24,090 bases of DNA from NCBI GenBank assembly GCA_002307245.1, contig DBTW01000214.1:3243-27332 (forward strand), written 5' to 3'. The first letter of the stretch is position 1, and each line of letters begins with the position of its first letter. The notes under the pieces are model-generated. The model did not search any database, was not told where the DNA came from, and saw only the letters and a list, made by a program, of their open reading frames with translations. This stretch comes from Spirochaetaceae bacterium UBA1306. Lineage in GTDB: Bacteria; Spirochaetota; Spirochaetia; Treponematales; Rectinemataceae. Both the position numbers and the translations under genes were made by a program. Positions 1 to 8,030 of this stretch are shown here, one piece after another.

Positions 1-251
1 TCGGCATGGAGGAGCTCGGCGAGGAAGACAAGCGGACGGTTTACCGCGCGCGCAAGATCGAGCGTTTCTTCTCCCAGCCCTTCCACGTCGCCGAGCAGTT
101 CACGGGTACGGCGGGCAAGTACGTCACGTTGGCCGACACCATCAAGGGTTTCAAGGAGATCTCCGACGGCAATTGCGACGATATCCCCGAGCAGGCCTTC
201 TTCATGGTGGGTACGATCGACGACGTGCACGAGAAGGCGAAGAACCTATAG
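1..251 (+). CDS. atpD: F-type ATP synthase subunit beta, C-terminal fragment
   Basis: C-terminal end of the catalytic beta subunit of the F1 sector, which makes ATP on the cytoplasmic face of the membrane. The gene is cut by the window start; about 83 residues remain, in the frame that reads IGMEELGEEDK. The fragment carries typical F1-beta C-terminal helical-domain features: RARKIERFFSQPFHVAEQFTG, then a GKYV..ADTIKGFKEI stretch and the closing PEQAFFMVGTIDDV. It ends with TAG at 249-251. atpC follows after 97 nt, the usual atpD-atpC order. The catalytic P-loop lies outside the window. F-type and V/A-type ATPases are both known in spirochaetes; this is clearly F-type. Confidence 0.97.
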   Translation, partial: GMEELGEEDKRTVYRARKIERFFSQPFHVAEQFTGTAGKYVTLADTIKGFKEISDGNCDDIPEQAFFMVGTIDDVHEKAKNL

Positions 252-266
252 CGCCCTTCGGGCGCT
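250..266 (+). other. Small inverted repeat between atpD and atpC
   Basis: AGCGCCC, loop TTC, GGGCGCT: a perfect 7-bp stem that begins inside the atpD stop codon. No T-run follows, so it is unlikely to be a terminator. It may act as an mRNA stability or processing element that sets the beta:epsilon ratio. That role is inference. Confidence 0.5.
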
Positions 267-348
267 GGCAGCGAGGAAACAGATTGTATGTCATCGTCTC
301 CGGCGATGTGCGCATAGCGAAACGCCGTGGGTGAACTGAGAGGTGCTT

Positions 349-783
349 ATGCCGGATTTTAGCTGTGAAATACTGACGCCCTATAGGCGCTTCTATTCGG
401 GAAAGGCCGAGTCCGTCACCTTCGTGACCCATGACGGCCAGATCCAGGTCCTGGCCGGGCACGAGCGCCTCGTGGCGCCCGTGCGCATAGGGCAGCTCAA
501 GATCATGGTCGGCGGCAAGCTCCGCAAGGCAGCCGTGACCGAGGGCTTCGCCAGGGTCAAGGAAGGCCGGGTCGACCTCTACGTCGGCGCGGCCGAGTGG
601 CCGGAGGAGATCGATCGCGAGCGGGCGGAGGCCGCCCTCGGACGCGCGACCACGCGCATCTCGACGGAAGCCATGGCCTGGCGCGTCGAAGCCTCGAGGA
701 TGGCCGCCGCGAGGGCCCTCAACCGGATCGCGGTCGCCACCGGCGAGCCCGCCTCCCCTCCTTCCGCCAATACGAACCAGTAG
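349..783 (+). CDS. atpC: F-type ATP synthase subunit epsilon
   Basis: Epsilon subunit of the F1 central stalk, which couples rotation to catalysis and can inhibit ATP hydrolysis through its C-terminal helices. The 144-residue product has the N-terminal beta-sandwich pattern (FSCEILTPYRRFYSGKAESV, then a DGQIQVLAGHERLVAPVRIG segment), followed by an Ala/Arg-rich helical hairpin (about residues 85-135). I chose ATG at 349 because GAGAGG at 338-343 sits 5 nt upstream; GTG at 343 lies within that site. It follows atpD after 97 nt and is the last gene of the atp operon, with a hairpin terminator about 70 nt beyond the stop. The C-terminal tail is Pro/Ser-rich. Confidence 0.93.
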   Translation: MPDFSCEILTPYRRFYSGKAESVTFVTHDGQIQVLAGHERLVAPVRIGQLKIMVGGKLRKAAVTEGFARVKEGRVDLYVGAAEWPEEIDRERAEAALGRATTRISTEAMAWRVEASRMAAARALNRIAVATGEPASPPSANTNQ

Positions 784-845
784 GCTGAGGGCGCGATCTT
801 CCCCGGATATCCCGGGCTTCCTGCCGCTTTTACTAGGCAGGAGCC

Positions 846-900
846 AAAAAAAGCGGCCGTTCCCGATTGGGAACGGCCGCCTCATTTCCTGACTTTTTTT
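846..900. terminator. Bidirectional hairpin terminator between convergent operons
   Basis: A perfect 12-bp inverted repeat, GCGGCCGTTCCC (853-864) and its complement (869-880), with loop GATT. On the minus strand the stem is followed at once by seven T (plus-strand A at 846-852). That is a textbook intrinsic terminator for the leftward genes ending at 990. On the plus strand seven T occur at 894-900, 13 nt after the stem, so termination of the atp operon here may be weaker or depend on another factor. Confidence 0.85.
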
Positions 901-989
901 CTGGGGCCCTCGGTCATGGCCGAAGGCCTTCTGCCGCACTCTCGCCCGCGCCCGCGGGCGGATGGTCCCTTCCTGTCGGCCCGTCTAGG

Positions 990-1184
990 TTATGCCGACA
1001 GCTCCGCGATGTAGCCCGTGCGGAGGCAGGTGTCGAAGAGATCGCGGGAGAGGAAGTCTTCCTTCACGTCATCCCAATCCTCGTGGCGGTGGACGATCCG
1101 GACGTAGAAGCCGCCCTCGGTCTCCTTGATAAGCTCGAGGAGGGAAGGATCCGGACCCTCCGATCTGATAGCGAATTGCTTCAT
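990..1184 (-). CDS. Small protein of unknown function (64 aa)
   Basis: I do not recognise this 64-residue protein. It is acidic, without a signal peptide or membrane segment, and starts MKQFAIRSEGPDPSLLELIK. The segment GGFYVRIVHRHEDWDDVKEDFLSRDLFDTCLRTGYI suggests a compact alpha/beta fold. A good ribosome binding site (AAGGAG, about 6 nt before the ATG on the minus strand) supports it as a real gene. It lies 50 nt downstream of the gamma-carbonic-anhydrase-like gene on the same strand, so the two are probably cotranscribed. The shared terminator at 846-900 closes the unit. Confidence 0.72.
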   Translation of the reverse strand: MKQFAIRSEGPDPSLLELIKETEGGFYVRIVHRHEDWDDVKEDFLSRDLFDTCLRTGYIAELSA

Positions 1185-1234
1185 GGCGTCTCCTTCCCTC
1201 TATATATCGGAGAGCGCGCGAAGCACTTTAGGCA

Positions 1235-1753
1235 TTACAGCTCTCGGCAGCCGGAGGCTGTGCGCCTGGCGAGCTCGGTATAGCCCTCGGCATGTGCGCG
1301 CAGGCCCGCCACTTCCTCGTCCGAGAGCTCCCGAACGAGCTTGGCCGGGCTGCCGAGGATCATCGATCGGGGCGGGAAGGCCTTGCCTTGGGTGACCAGG
1401 GCCCCTGCGCCGACTATGCTGTCGCTGCCGATGACCGCCCTGTCGAGGATGACCGCGCCCATCCCCACGAGGCAGCGGTCCCCCACCGTGCAGGCATGCA
1501 CGATGGCCCCGTGGCCGACGGTGACGTGGTCCCCCAGGACGCAAGGGACGCCCTCTTCGACGTGGAGCACGGCGCCGTCCTGCACGTTGCTCATGGCGCC
1601 GACGCGTATCGCGGCGATGTCGCCGCGGAGGGTCGCTCCGTACCAGACCGACGAGGCCTGTCCGAGATCGACCCTGCCCGAGATTTCCGCGTTCCAGGCG
1701 ACGAAGGCCGCCTTCGAGATGTCGGGCCTTTCGCCCTCGAAACTGTGGATCAT
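1235..1753 (-). CDS. Gamma-carbonic anhydrase family protein (left-handed beta-helix)
   Basis: A 172-residue hexapeptide-repeat protein of the YrdA/PaaY/Cam family, expected to be a soluble metal-binding trimer. Repeats of the V-G-x-x-x-x-I/V type run from about residue 20 to 130, followed by a C-terminal helix. The three histidines that bind zinc in Cam are matched by H64, H81 and H86, with the 5-residue gap between the last two preserved. Arg43 and Asp45 (LRGD) and Gln58 (NVQDG) match conserved active-site positions. The acidic loop of true Cam enzymes is not evident, so carbonic anhydrase activity is plausible but not assured. It is divergent from the DUF4384 gene and heads a unit with the 64-aa gene. 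Confidence 0.9.
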   Translation of the reverse strand: MIHSFEGERPDISKAAFVAWNAEISGRVDLGQASSVWYGATLRGDIAAIRVGAMSNVQDGAVLHVEEGVPCVLGDHVTVGHGAIVHACTVGDRCLVGMGAVILDRAVIGSDSIVGAGALVTQGKAFPPRSMILGSPAKLVRELSDEEVAGLRAHAEGYTELARRTASGCREL

Positions 1754-1774
1754 GCTTCCCTCCTGGGCTATACT
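1746..1774 (+). promoter_or_regulatory. Candidate promoter for the DUF4384 gene
   Basis: TGGATC (1746-1751), 17-nt spacer, TATACT (1769-1774), giving a leader of about 24 nt before the ATG at 1805. The -35 element overlaps the start of the divergent gene. The same TGGATC N17 TATACT arrangement precedes the dus gene on the minus strand (15015-14987), which strengthens both. A second AT-rich element, TATTAT, lies at 1781-1786. Confidence 0.5.
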
Positions 1775-1804
1775 CTTGCCTATTATCGCATCGGGAGTCG
1801 AGCC

Positions 1805-2791
1805 ATGAAAAACAGCGGGAATAGCCTCGCGTGCGCCGTCCTTCTCGCCCTTTTCTCCACCCTGGCGGCAGGCGCCCAGTCTTGGGACGCGGGGCTCGGC
1901 TCCGAGCTCGACAAGATGTCGGCTAACGCCTGGCAGCCCAGCCTCCTCACCGCCTTCGGCACCTTCACCTACGCCGACACGGGCCTGCCGAGCCCCTTCT
2001 CGCGCTACCTCGAGGACGGCCTCAAGGCTTCGTTCCCGAAGAGCAAGCGCCTCAAGCTCTTCAATAAGTCAGTAGCCGCGGCCATGGATCCCGCCTTCCG
2101 CTCGGCCTACGGCGACTTCTTCCAGGGCAACACCAACGTCGACGCGCTCCTGTCGGGCCGTTACTACGTCGAAGGCCAGGCCCTTCGAGCCCGCCTCGAG
2201 CTCACCGGCTTCTCGGACGGGGTCCTCATCGGTACGGCCGATCTCCGCATGCCCCTCGCCTCGATCCCGCCCGAGGCCACCATCGATCCCTCGGCCGAGG
2301 TCCTGGCCACGGCCTCGAGCATCGGCAAGCTCGCCTCCGATTCAGGCAAGGGCGCGCTCAAGGTGTCGGTAAGCACCGATCGGGGGGCGGGCGCAGTCTA
2401 CCGCGAGGGCGAGCGCATGGTCGTCCTCGCCTCGGTGAACAAGGCGGCCTGGCTCAAGGTCTACCACATCGACGCGACCGGGGTTTTGAGGCTCATCTAC
2501 CCCAACGCCTTCACCTCCGGCAGGCGCCTCGAGCCGGGCGCGGTCGTGCGGATACCCGGCCCCGACGACAATTTCGCCTTCGATATGGTCCCGCCCTTCG
2601 GCACCGAGTTCATCAAGATCGTGGCCTCGACCCAGCCCTTCTCGGCCTCCGAGACGGCCGTCGGGGGGCAGGCCTTCGCCGAGCTGGGCAAGGACCTTCG
2701 CGGCGCCATGACGCGCGGCATCAAGGTCAGCGCCTCGGGCTCGGCCGAGAAGGCCGAGGCTATGGCCAGCTACGTGATCGTGGCCAAGTGA
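1805..2791 (+). CDS. Secreted DUF4384-domain protein
   Basis: A 328-residue exported protein. Residues 1-24 form a signal peptide (basic start, hydrophobic core around ACAVLLALFSTLAAGAQS). Residues 45-155 (FGTFTYADTGLPSPFSRYLE onward, ending in SGRYY and beta-rich RLELTGFSDG) resemble the regions ahead of DUF4384 that assemble a bacterial-lipoprotein or FlgO-like alpha/beta fold. Residues about 185-275 match DUF4384: VSTDRGAGAVYREGERM, then AAWLKVYHIDATG and LIYPN. The family is of unknown function and usually lies in the periplasm or at the outer membrane. The start has GGGAG at 1793-1797, 7 nt upstream. It faces the barrel gene of the transport operon, stop to stop, with 10 nt between them and no terminator. 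The upstream in-frame extension overlaps the divergent gene and is not coding. Confidence 0.85.
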   Translation: MKNSGNSLACAVLLALFSTLAAGAQSWDAGLGSELDKMSANAWQPSLLTAFGTFTYADTGLPSPFSRYLEDGLKASFPKSKRLKLFNKSVAAAMDPAFRSAYGDFFQGNTNVDALLSGRYYVEGQALRARLELTGFSDGVLIGTADLRMPLASIPPEATIDPSAEVLATASSIGKLASDSGKGALKVSVSTDRGAGAVYREGERMVVLASVNKAAWLKVYHIDATGVLRLIYPNAFTSGRRLEPGAVVRIPGPDDNFAFDMVPPFGTEFIKIVASTQPFSASETAVGGQAFAELGKDLRGAMTRGIKVSASGSAEKAEAMASYVIVAK

Positions 2792-2801
2792 GGCCGAGCC
2801 C

Positions 2802-3962
2802 CTAGAACTGGACCGCGAGCTCGAGCCCGGCCTCGGCGGCCCATCGCCCTCCTCCCAGGCGCGCGCGGGCCAGCCTCGCGTAAGCCTGGACCTGGGCGTT
2901 CTGCGCGGCGTCGAGGGCGGCGGTCGCCGCGGCGCCCCAGGCGCCGTCGGGCAGGCCGATCGTCCCGCTGGCGGCGAGCGACAGGAAATCCGAGGCATTC
3001 CAGGAGAGCGCCGCGTAGGCGTTATGCGACACAGGCGCGTTCGCGTCGGCCGCGGCGCCCCCGCCGTTGTAGTAGTACTCGGCGGCGAAGGCGAGGTCGC
3101 CCCGGGACCAGTCCATGCCCGCGGCCGCCCTGGTCCATCCCTTCCCCGAGTCCGGCATCGAATAGAGGGCCTGGGCGTTGAGGCCGATGATCAGGTCGGC
3201 CTGGAAATCGGCGCCCGCGTTCCAGGTTCCCGCCTTCCCGTCGCGATAGGCGATCGCGGCGCCGTCCAGTCCGGCGACGAGGCCGGAGAGCCTCGCCGCG
3301 TAGCGGCCTTCCCGGGGGCTCTTCGCGGGCGCCGCGACGAGGTCGAAGGCTCCCGTAGCACCGATGGGCAGCCCAATCCTGAGTGCGTCGCTGCCCCTCC
3401 GCACGGGGGAGATCCCCGACAGGTCGAGCTCGGTGAAGACGTCCACGGGGCTCCAGAGGGCTCCCCGGCGGAAGTTCACGACCTGGCGGCCCGCCTCCAG
3501 GCTCAGGAAGTCCCAATCGAGCTTGAGGTAGAGCGCGCGGAGCCGCGCCTCGACGAGGGTCTCCGGAGCGGCGCTCGCGGAGGCGTCGTAGGCGGGCAGG
3601 AGGAGGAGGCCGCCGGTCTCGAGGCCGACGAGCCGCGCTGCCGCCGCTGCGGCCCAGGCGTCGTCGGCGGCGGCGCCGGAGAGCAGGGCCGCCTCGATGG
3701 AAGCCGCGGCCCGGGCGCGGGAGCCCGAGCACGCGAGCTCCAGGGCGAGGCTCGTGGACTGGCCCCAGGCGAAGTCGTCCGCGGCGGAGTCGCTTAAGCC
3801 CGCGAGGCGCGCGAAGGGCCGCGATTCCACCGAGCCTCCGAGCGTGTAGGAAGCACCGGGCCGGTCGGCGGCGGCCGACTCCCGGGACGCTTCCTGGGCC
3901 GCGAGCGGGGCTAGGCAGGCGAGGGCCAGGGCGACGGCCAGGGCGACGGCGGTTTTCCTCAT
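2802..3962 (-). CDS. Predicted outer-membrane beta-barrel protein
   Basis: A 386-residue exported protein, the last gene of the transport operon. Residues 1-22 are a signal peptide (MRKTAVALAVALALACLAPLAAQ). The mature part alternates hydrophobic and polar residues as in a barrel, with many Ala/Gly/Tyr strands (for example LDWDFLSLEAGRQVVNF and LAFAAEYYYNG). It ends in an aromatic residue (ELAVQF), the usual signal for insertion into the outer membrane. I chose ATG 3962, preceded by GAGG with a 6-nt spacer. ATG 3974 overlaps the upstream stop as ATGA but has no ribosome binding site. Its partner genes suggest a porin-like or exit component. No specific family is recognised. Confidence 0.8.
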   Translation of the reverse strand: MRKTAVALAVALALACLAPLAAQEASRESAAADRPGASYTLGGSVESRPFARLAGLSDSAADDFAWGQSTSLALELACSGSRARAAASIEAALLSGAAADDAWAAAAAARLVGLETGGLLLLPAYDASASAAPETLVEARLRALYLKLDWDFLSLEAGRQVVNFRRGALWSPVDVFTELDLSGISPVRRGSDALRIGLPIGATGAFDLVAAPAKSPREGRYAARLSGLVAGLDGAAIAYRDGKAGTWNAGADFQADLIIGLNAQALYSMPDSGKGWTRAAAGMDWSRGDLAFAAEYYYNGGGAAADANAPVSHNAYAALSWNASDFLSLAASGTIGLPDGAWGAAATAALDAAQNAQVQAYARLARARLGGGRWAAEAGLELAVQF

Positions 3963-3970
3963 CCCGAGCC

Positions 3971-4756
3971 TCATTTCGTCAATGCAGCCATCGAGAATCG
4001 TCTCTGGTCCACGGGGACGTCGAGCTCGATCCTCGACATCGAAAATATCGTCTTGGTGCCCTTCCGGAGCTTCGAGACGAGCTCGGTCTTGGTCGGAAAC
4101 CAGCGGCCGCCGACCTTCGACACCTCGAGAGTCCTCGATTCCTTGAGGAGCTTGCCGGATTTCGCGTACATCTCCTGCCTCAGGCCTACGAAGCGCTCGG
4201 CGTCGATCCAGATCACGCGCCTCTCGTAGGCCGCGGGCGAGGCGCCGGCCTTTAGCTCGCTCGCGGCCTTGGCCTGGAGCTCGACGACGTAACATTCCCT
4301 CCCGTCCAGGGACTCGCGGCCTTTCATCGAGGCCGCGTACTTGGCGAGGAAGTCCTGGGACTCGAGGGCGTCCTGGTACGAGAGGTCCGAGCCCATCATC
4401 CCTTCCTGAAGAAGATGGCCAGAGATCTTAACCGTGTCCTGCTCCTTCGGGAAATAGATCCAGAGCTCCTTGCCCAGCTTGAGGTAGCGTGTGCCCCGGT
4501 CCTCGGCGTTCGTGAATTCCGCAAAGGCCTTGTCGGCCCCGAGGGCCAGGGAGTCCATGGTCTTGTACCGGGTCTCGCCGCCGATGGAGATCTCCATCCT
4601 TCCCGAGTAGCTGATGCTCTTGTAGGACTCGTTCGAGTCGAGCCTCTCGAGGATCGCTTCGGCGGTCGCTCCCGCCCCGGCGGCTTCGGCCCAGGCTCCC
4701 GCCGTGGATAGCGAGGCGGCGAGGGCCGTGGCGATAAGTTTCGCGCAACGCGTCAT
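3971..4756 (-). CDS. LolA-like outer membrane lipoprotein-sorting protein
   Basis: A 261-residue periplasmic protein of the LolA/LolB-like superfamily annotated as outer membrane lipoprotein-sorting protein. Residues 1-23 are a signal peptide. Diagnostic pieces are DRGTRYLKLGKELWIYFP (87-104) and the GMMGSDLSYQD loop (119-129), followed by DGRECYVVEL and the strand-rich C-terminal half with VIWIDAERFVGLRQE. In this superfamily an open beta-sheet cavity binds acyl chains, so the likely role is to carry a lipid-bearing cargo across the periplasm. It sits between the two FtsX-type permeases and the outer-membrane barrel gene. A ribosome binding site (AAAGGAC) precedes the ATG. Confidence 0.9.
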   Translation of the reverse strand: MTRCAKLIATALAASLSTAGAWAEAAGAGATAEAILERLDSNESYKSISYSGRMEISIGGETRYKTMDSLALGADKAFAEFTNAEDRGTRYLKLGKELWIYFPKEQDTVKISGHLLQEGMMGSDLSYQDALESQDFLAKYAASMKGRESLDGRECYVVELQAKAASELKAGASPAAYERRVIWIDAERFVGLRQEMYAKSGKLLKESRTLEVSKVGGRWFPTKTELVSKLRKGTKTIFSMSRIELDVPVDQRRFSMAALTK

Positions 4757-4793
4757 TCCGATGTCCTTTCGCCCGCCGACCGGGGGCGCGGGC

Positions 4794-6035
4794 TCATACC
4801 GAGCGTATCGCCTCGACGGTCTCCATGCGGGCCGCGCTCCTCGATGGGAGGTATGAGATGGCCGCGGACACAGCGACGCCGAGCAGAAAGAGGACCAGCG
4901 CGGCCAGGGGGTCGACGCTGCTGTAGATGACGTTGTCCATCGGCCAAGAAAAGCTCGCCATGGCCTTGGTGAAATCCATGCCGACGTAATGGAACAGGAT
5001 ATTGATGGACATCCCGATCGCGACGCCGCCCGCCGAGCCGAGGACGCCCAGCATCGTGCCCTCGAGTAGGAATAGGCCGAGCAAATCGCGCTTGGGCATG
5101 CCCATCGCCTTGAGGATGCCGATCTCCTTCTTCCGCTCGAGGACGACCATCATCATCACGTTGGCGATGATGACGGCGCCGAGGCAGGCGACGATGACGT
5201 AGATCCACGAGTACAGCCCGCCCATCATCCGCAGCAAGGTGGCGAAGCTCCCCGACTTGGTCCAGGGGACCACCGATAGGCCCTCGAAGCCGGTTTCGCT
5301 CAGGCTCGCAGCCACGTGGGCGGCGTCCCCCTCGGCCGCGTCGTAGCGGTCGAGGAGGGCGATCACCTGCGTGGCGCCGCCCGCCATGCCGAGGAGCTCC
5401 CGCGCGTCCTCGAGTCCGACCTGGAAGAGGCTCCCGTCCAGCGAGTTGACGTTCGTCTCGAACACGCCAGCGACGCGGAAGCGCTTGAAGCCGAGGCCGT
5501 AGTCGGCCTTCTGGGCGACGACCTTTAAAGTGTCGCCCGGCTTCAAGCCCAGGTCCCGGGCTATGCCGGCGCCGATGATGGCCTCGCCGGGCTTGGCGAG
5601 GTAGGCCCCCCGCACGACGCTCCGGTCGAGCATGAGGAGGCTCCGCTCGAGCTCCGGATCTCCCGCTATGCCGACCGCCGATTTCGTGTTGGGTCCCGAG
5701 GAGAGGAGGACGCCGAAGCGAATGCGCTCCGCGATCGCCGTCGCCTTGCCCTTGAGGCCGGGGGCATCGCGGATCGCCGCGACCACACCGCGCGAGTCGC
5801 GGATGTACTCCGAGACCGGCAGGAAGCGCTCGCGCTTGCGGTATTCGGCCGTAGTCACGCTGATATGGCCTACGTCGTTCTTCGTGTAGTTCCGGATTAT
5901 ATTGCCCATGAAGCCGCCGACCAGGCCTTCGAGGAATACGACCATCGCCATCGCGATGAGGACCGAGAGGGACGCGAGCAGGGTCCTCCGCTTGTTGCGG
6001 CCCAGGTTGCGGATAGCCATCTCGTAGAGCTTCAT
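4794..6035 (-). CDS. FtsX/MacB-type ABC transporter permease (second of pair)
   Basis: A 413-residue inner-membrane permease with the MacB/LolCE layout: a first membrane segment at about 17-40 after a basic MKLYEMAIRNLGRNKRRTLL start, a large periplasmic domain (about 45-265), then three membrane segments near 275-300, 325-348 and 375-395. The FtsX coupling region reads VVLERKKEIGILKAMGMPKRDL. Permeases of this type usually move substrates from the membrane or periplasm by mechanotransmission rather than through a channel. It lies 11 nt after the first permease and 37 nt before the LolA-like gene. The two permeases differ enough to form a heterodimer, as LolC and LolE do. Confidence 0.93.
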   Translation of the reverse strand: MKLYEMAIRNLGRNKRRTLLASLSVLIAMAMVVFLEGLVGGFMGNIIRNYTKNDVGHISVTTAEYRKRERFLPVSEYIRDSRGVVAAIRDAPGLKGKATAIAERIRFGVLLSSGPNTKSAVGIAGDPELERSLLMLDRSVVRGAYLAKPGEAIIGAGIARDLGLKPGDTLKVVAQKADYGLGFKRFRVAGVFETNVNSLDGSLFQVGLEDARELLGMAGGATQVIALLDRYDAAEGDAAHVAASLSETGFEGLSVVPWTKSGSFATLLRMMGGLYSWIYVIVACLGAVIIANVMMMVVLERKKEIGILKAMGMPKRDLLGLFLLEGTMLGVLGSAGGVAIGMSINILFHYVGMDFTKAMASFSWPMDNVIYSSVDPLAALVLFLLGVAVSAAISYLPSRSAARMETVEAIRSV

Positions 6036-6046
6036 CGCCCGCCTCC

Positions 6047-7303
6047 CTATACGAACTTCAGGGCTTCGGCCGGATCGAGCCTGCCCGCCCGCCTAGCTGG
6101 GATCCGCGCCGCGAACCAGGAGGCGAGTAGCCCGAAGGCGAGGCCGACGGCGTAGGTCGCGGGACGGACCTCTCCGTAGAGGAGACCGTTCATCGGGAAG
6201 GCGCCCAGGTCGATGCCGCCGAAGAAGGCGGAGAGCCTGATGCCCTGCCTCGACCAAAGCACGAGGGCGCCCCCCAAGACGAGGCCGGCGAGGCTCCCGA
6301 TTGCCCCGATGACGAGGCCCTCGCGGGAGAAGAGGCTCCTGATGTCCCTCGGCGTCATGCCGTAGGCGCGCAAGACACCGATCTCGCGGACGCGGGAATA
6401 GACGCTCATGAGTATCGTGTTGACTATGCCGACCGCCGCGATGAGGAGGATCATGAAGACGATCATGTAGGAGGCCTTCTGCTTGCTGTCCTTGATCGCG
6501 AGGTACTCCTTCGCGAATTCGCCCAGGGGATCGGCCCGGAGCGAGGGGAGGGCGGCTCCGGCGAGGGAGGCCGCCTTGGCCGAGGCCGCGAGGGCCGTCT
6601 CGAGGGAGGAGGCTCGGGGCGCCGAGGCGTCGATCTCGGTGATCGGCAGGGCCTCGCCCAGGAGGGCCCGGGCGTCCGCGTAGCTCAAGTAGACCGAGGG
6701 CGCGCCGTTCAGCGAGAGGCTATCGTCGGCGATGCCGACTATCCGGTATTCGTCGGCGTTCTCGTTGTCGTAGACGGTCCTGGCCGAGAGGAGGAGACCG
6801 TCCCCGAGCTTTAGCCCGAGCTCCTTGGCGAGTCCGGCCGCCACCACGGCCTCGCGTCCGGCCCCGTTCCTGAGCCAGGCCCCTTCGGCGATGCTCGAGG
6901 CCAGGCCGAAGACCTTGGCGTCCGCCTCGGGGTCGACCGCCGCGGACAGCGCCGGCTCGGCATCCTCGTAATTGGAGGCCTGAGCGATGAAGAGGGTCCT
7001 CGGGGCGAGGGCCTCGAGGGCGGGTACGGCCTTGGCTAGGGTCGCCATGGCGGCCTCGGGATCGGCTATACCGTAATCGAGGGGCGTCCCGGCCTCGTTC
7101 GCCACGTACTCGGGCGTCCGGAGCTTCATGAAGGACGAGGAGTAGGAGACCATCGTGTCGATCGAGAGTCGGTCCAATCCTGCGAGGATCGAGTCGTACA
7201 GGATGAATATCCCGATGCCGACCATCATGACGATGCCGGTGATGATCGTCCTCCGCCTGTGCCTGAACACGTTGCGGACCGCTATTTTCCAGAGTGCGTC
7301 CAT
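6047..7303 (-). CDS. FtsX/MacB-type ABC transporter permease (first of pair)
   Basis: A 418-residue permease with the same layout as its partner: a membrane segment at about 19-42 after MDALWKIAVRNVFRHRRRT, a periplasmic MacB-like domain to about 270, then membrane segments near 280-302, 329-350 and 385-403. The conserved FtsX-family stretch SVYSRVREIGVLRAYGM is clear, and the chain ends ARRAGRLDPAEALKFV. Its start is separated by 1 nt from the end of the ATPase gene, so translation is probably coupled. It is inferred to form one half of the transmembrane dimer driven by that ATPase. Confidence 0.93.
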   Translation of the reverse strand: MDALWKIAVRNVFRHRRRTIITGIVMMVGIGIFILYDSILAGLDRLSIDTMVSYSSSFMKLRTPEYVANEAGTPLDYGIADPEAAMATLAKAVPALEALAPRTLFIAQASNYEDAEPALSAAVDPEADAKVFGLASSIAEGAWLRNGAGREAVVAAGLAKELGLKLGDGLLLSARTVYDNENADEYRIVGIADDSLSLNGAPSVYLSYADARALLGEALPITEIDASAPRASSLETALAASAKAASLAGAALPSLRADPLGEFAKEYLAIKDSKQKASYMIVFMILLIAAVGIVNTILMSVYSRVREIGVLRAYGMTPRDIRSLFSREGLVIGAIGSLAGLVLGGALVLWSRQGIRLSAFFGGIDLGAFPMNGLLYGEVRPATYAVGLAFGLLASWFAARIPARRAGRLDPAEALKFV

Positions 7304-7304
7304 C

Positions 7305-8030
7305 TCAGGGCCTCGCCCCGGCCGGGGCGCCCGAGTCCGACGCGATCCTCCCGTCGTGCAGGGCGACGATGCGCCTGGCCCGTTCCATGACGAGCTTGTC
7401 GTGGGTGGAGAAGATGAAGGTGGCCCCCATCGCCTCGTTGATCTCGCGCATGAGATCGAGGATCTCGCCGGCCGTGCGGGAATCGAGGTTGGCCGTGGGT
7501 TCGTCGGCGAGGACCACCAGGGGCTTCTTCACGAGGGCCCTCGCGATCGCCACGCGCTGCTCCTGCCCGCCGGAGAGCTCCCGCGGAAAGCGGCCGGCCT
7601 TGCCGGCCAGGCCCACGGCCTCGATCATTTCCAAGGCGAGGGCCTTGATCTCCCTGTCCGACTTGGCCTCTCTGCGGCCCCTGGCGCGCGCCTCGATGAC
7701 GAGGGGCAGCTCGACGTTCTCCCGTACCGTGAGGACGGGGATCAGGTTGTAGGATTGGAACACGAAGCTGATGCGATCGCGCCGGTAGGCCGAGAGCCCG
7801 GCCTCGCCGAGCCCGTGCAGTTCGGTCCCGTCGTATACGATCGTCCCCTCGGTGGGGGAATCGAGGCAGCCGAGGATGTTGAGCATCGTCGTCTTCCCCG
7901 AGCCCGAGGGCCCGACGATCGCGAGGAACTCGCCCTTGTCTATCGACAGGTCGACGGCGTCGAGGGCCTTCACCTCGCTCTCGCCCTTCCTGTAGCTCCG
8001 CGACACCTTAGCCAATTGCAGGATCGCCAT
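7305..8030 (-). CDS. ABC transporter ATP-binding protein (LolD/MacB type)
   Basis: A 241-residue ATPase energising the two downstream permeases. Walker A is GPSGSGKT (40-47), the Q-loop glutamine is Q92, the signature is LSGGQ (152-156), Walker B is LVVLADE with catalytic Glu177, and the switch histidine is H210. The features FQSYNLIPVLTVRENVELPL and DEPTANLDS place it in the LolD/MacB/FtsE group. I chose ATG 8030 (MAILQLAKVS) because GGAGGG precedes it by about 5 nt; the longer frame only reads into the upstream gene. The start overlaps the end of the regulator gene by 23 nt. Confidence 0.96.
   Translation of the reverse strand: MAILQLAKVSRSYRKGESEVKALDAVDLSIDKGEFLAIVGPSGSGKTTMLNILGCLDSPTEGTIVYDGTELHGLGEAGLSAYRRDRISFVFQSYNLIPVLTVRENVELPLVIEARARGRREAKSDREIKALALEMIEAVGLAGKAGRFPRELSGGQEQRVAIARALVKKPLVVLADEPTANLDSRTAGEILDLMREINEAMGATFIFSTHDKLVMERARRIVALHDGRIASDSGAPAGARP

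Noticed and set aside
250..266. Hairpin after atpD as a terminator
   Set aside because: The stem is short, has no T-run, and atpC follows in the same operon.
1292..1804. N-terminal extension of the DUF4384 frame
   Set aside because: It is antisense to the gamma-carbonic-anhydrase gene. The signal peptide and ribosome binding site place the start at 1805.
3963..4295. N-terminal extension of the barrel-protein frame
   Set aside because: It overlaps the LolA-like gene and would bury the signal peptide. A good ribosome binding site precedes ATG 3962.
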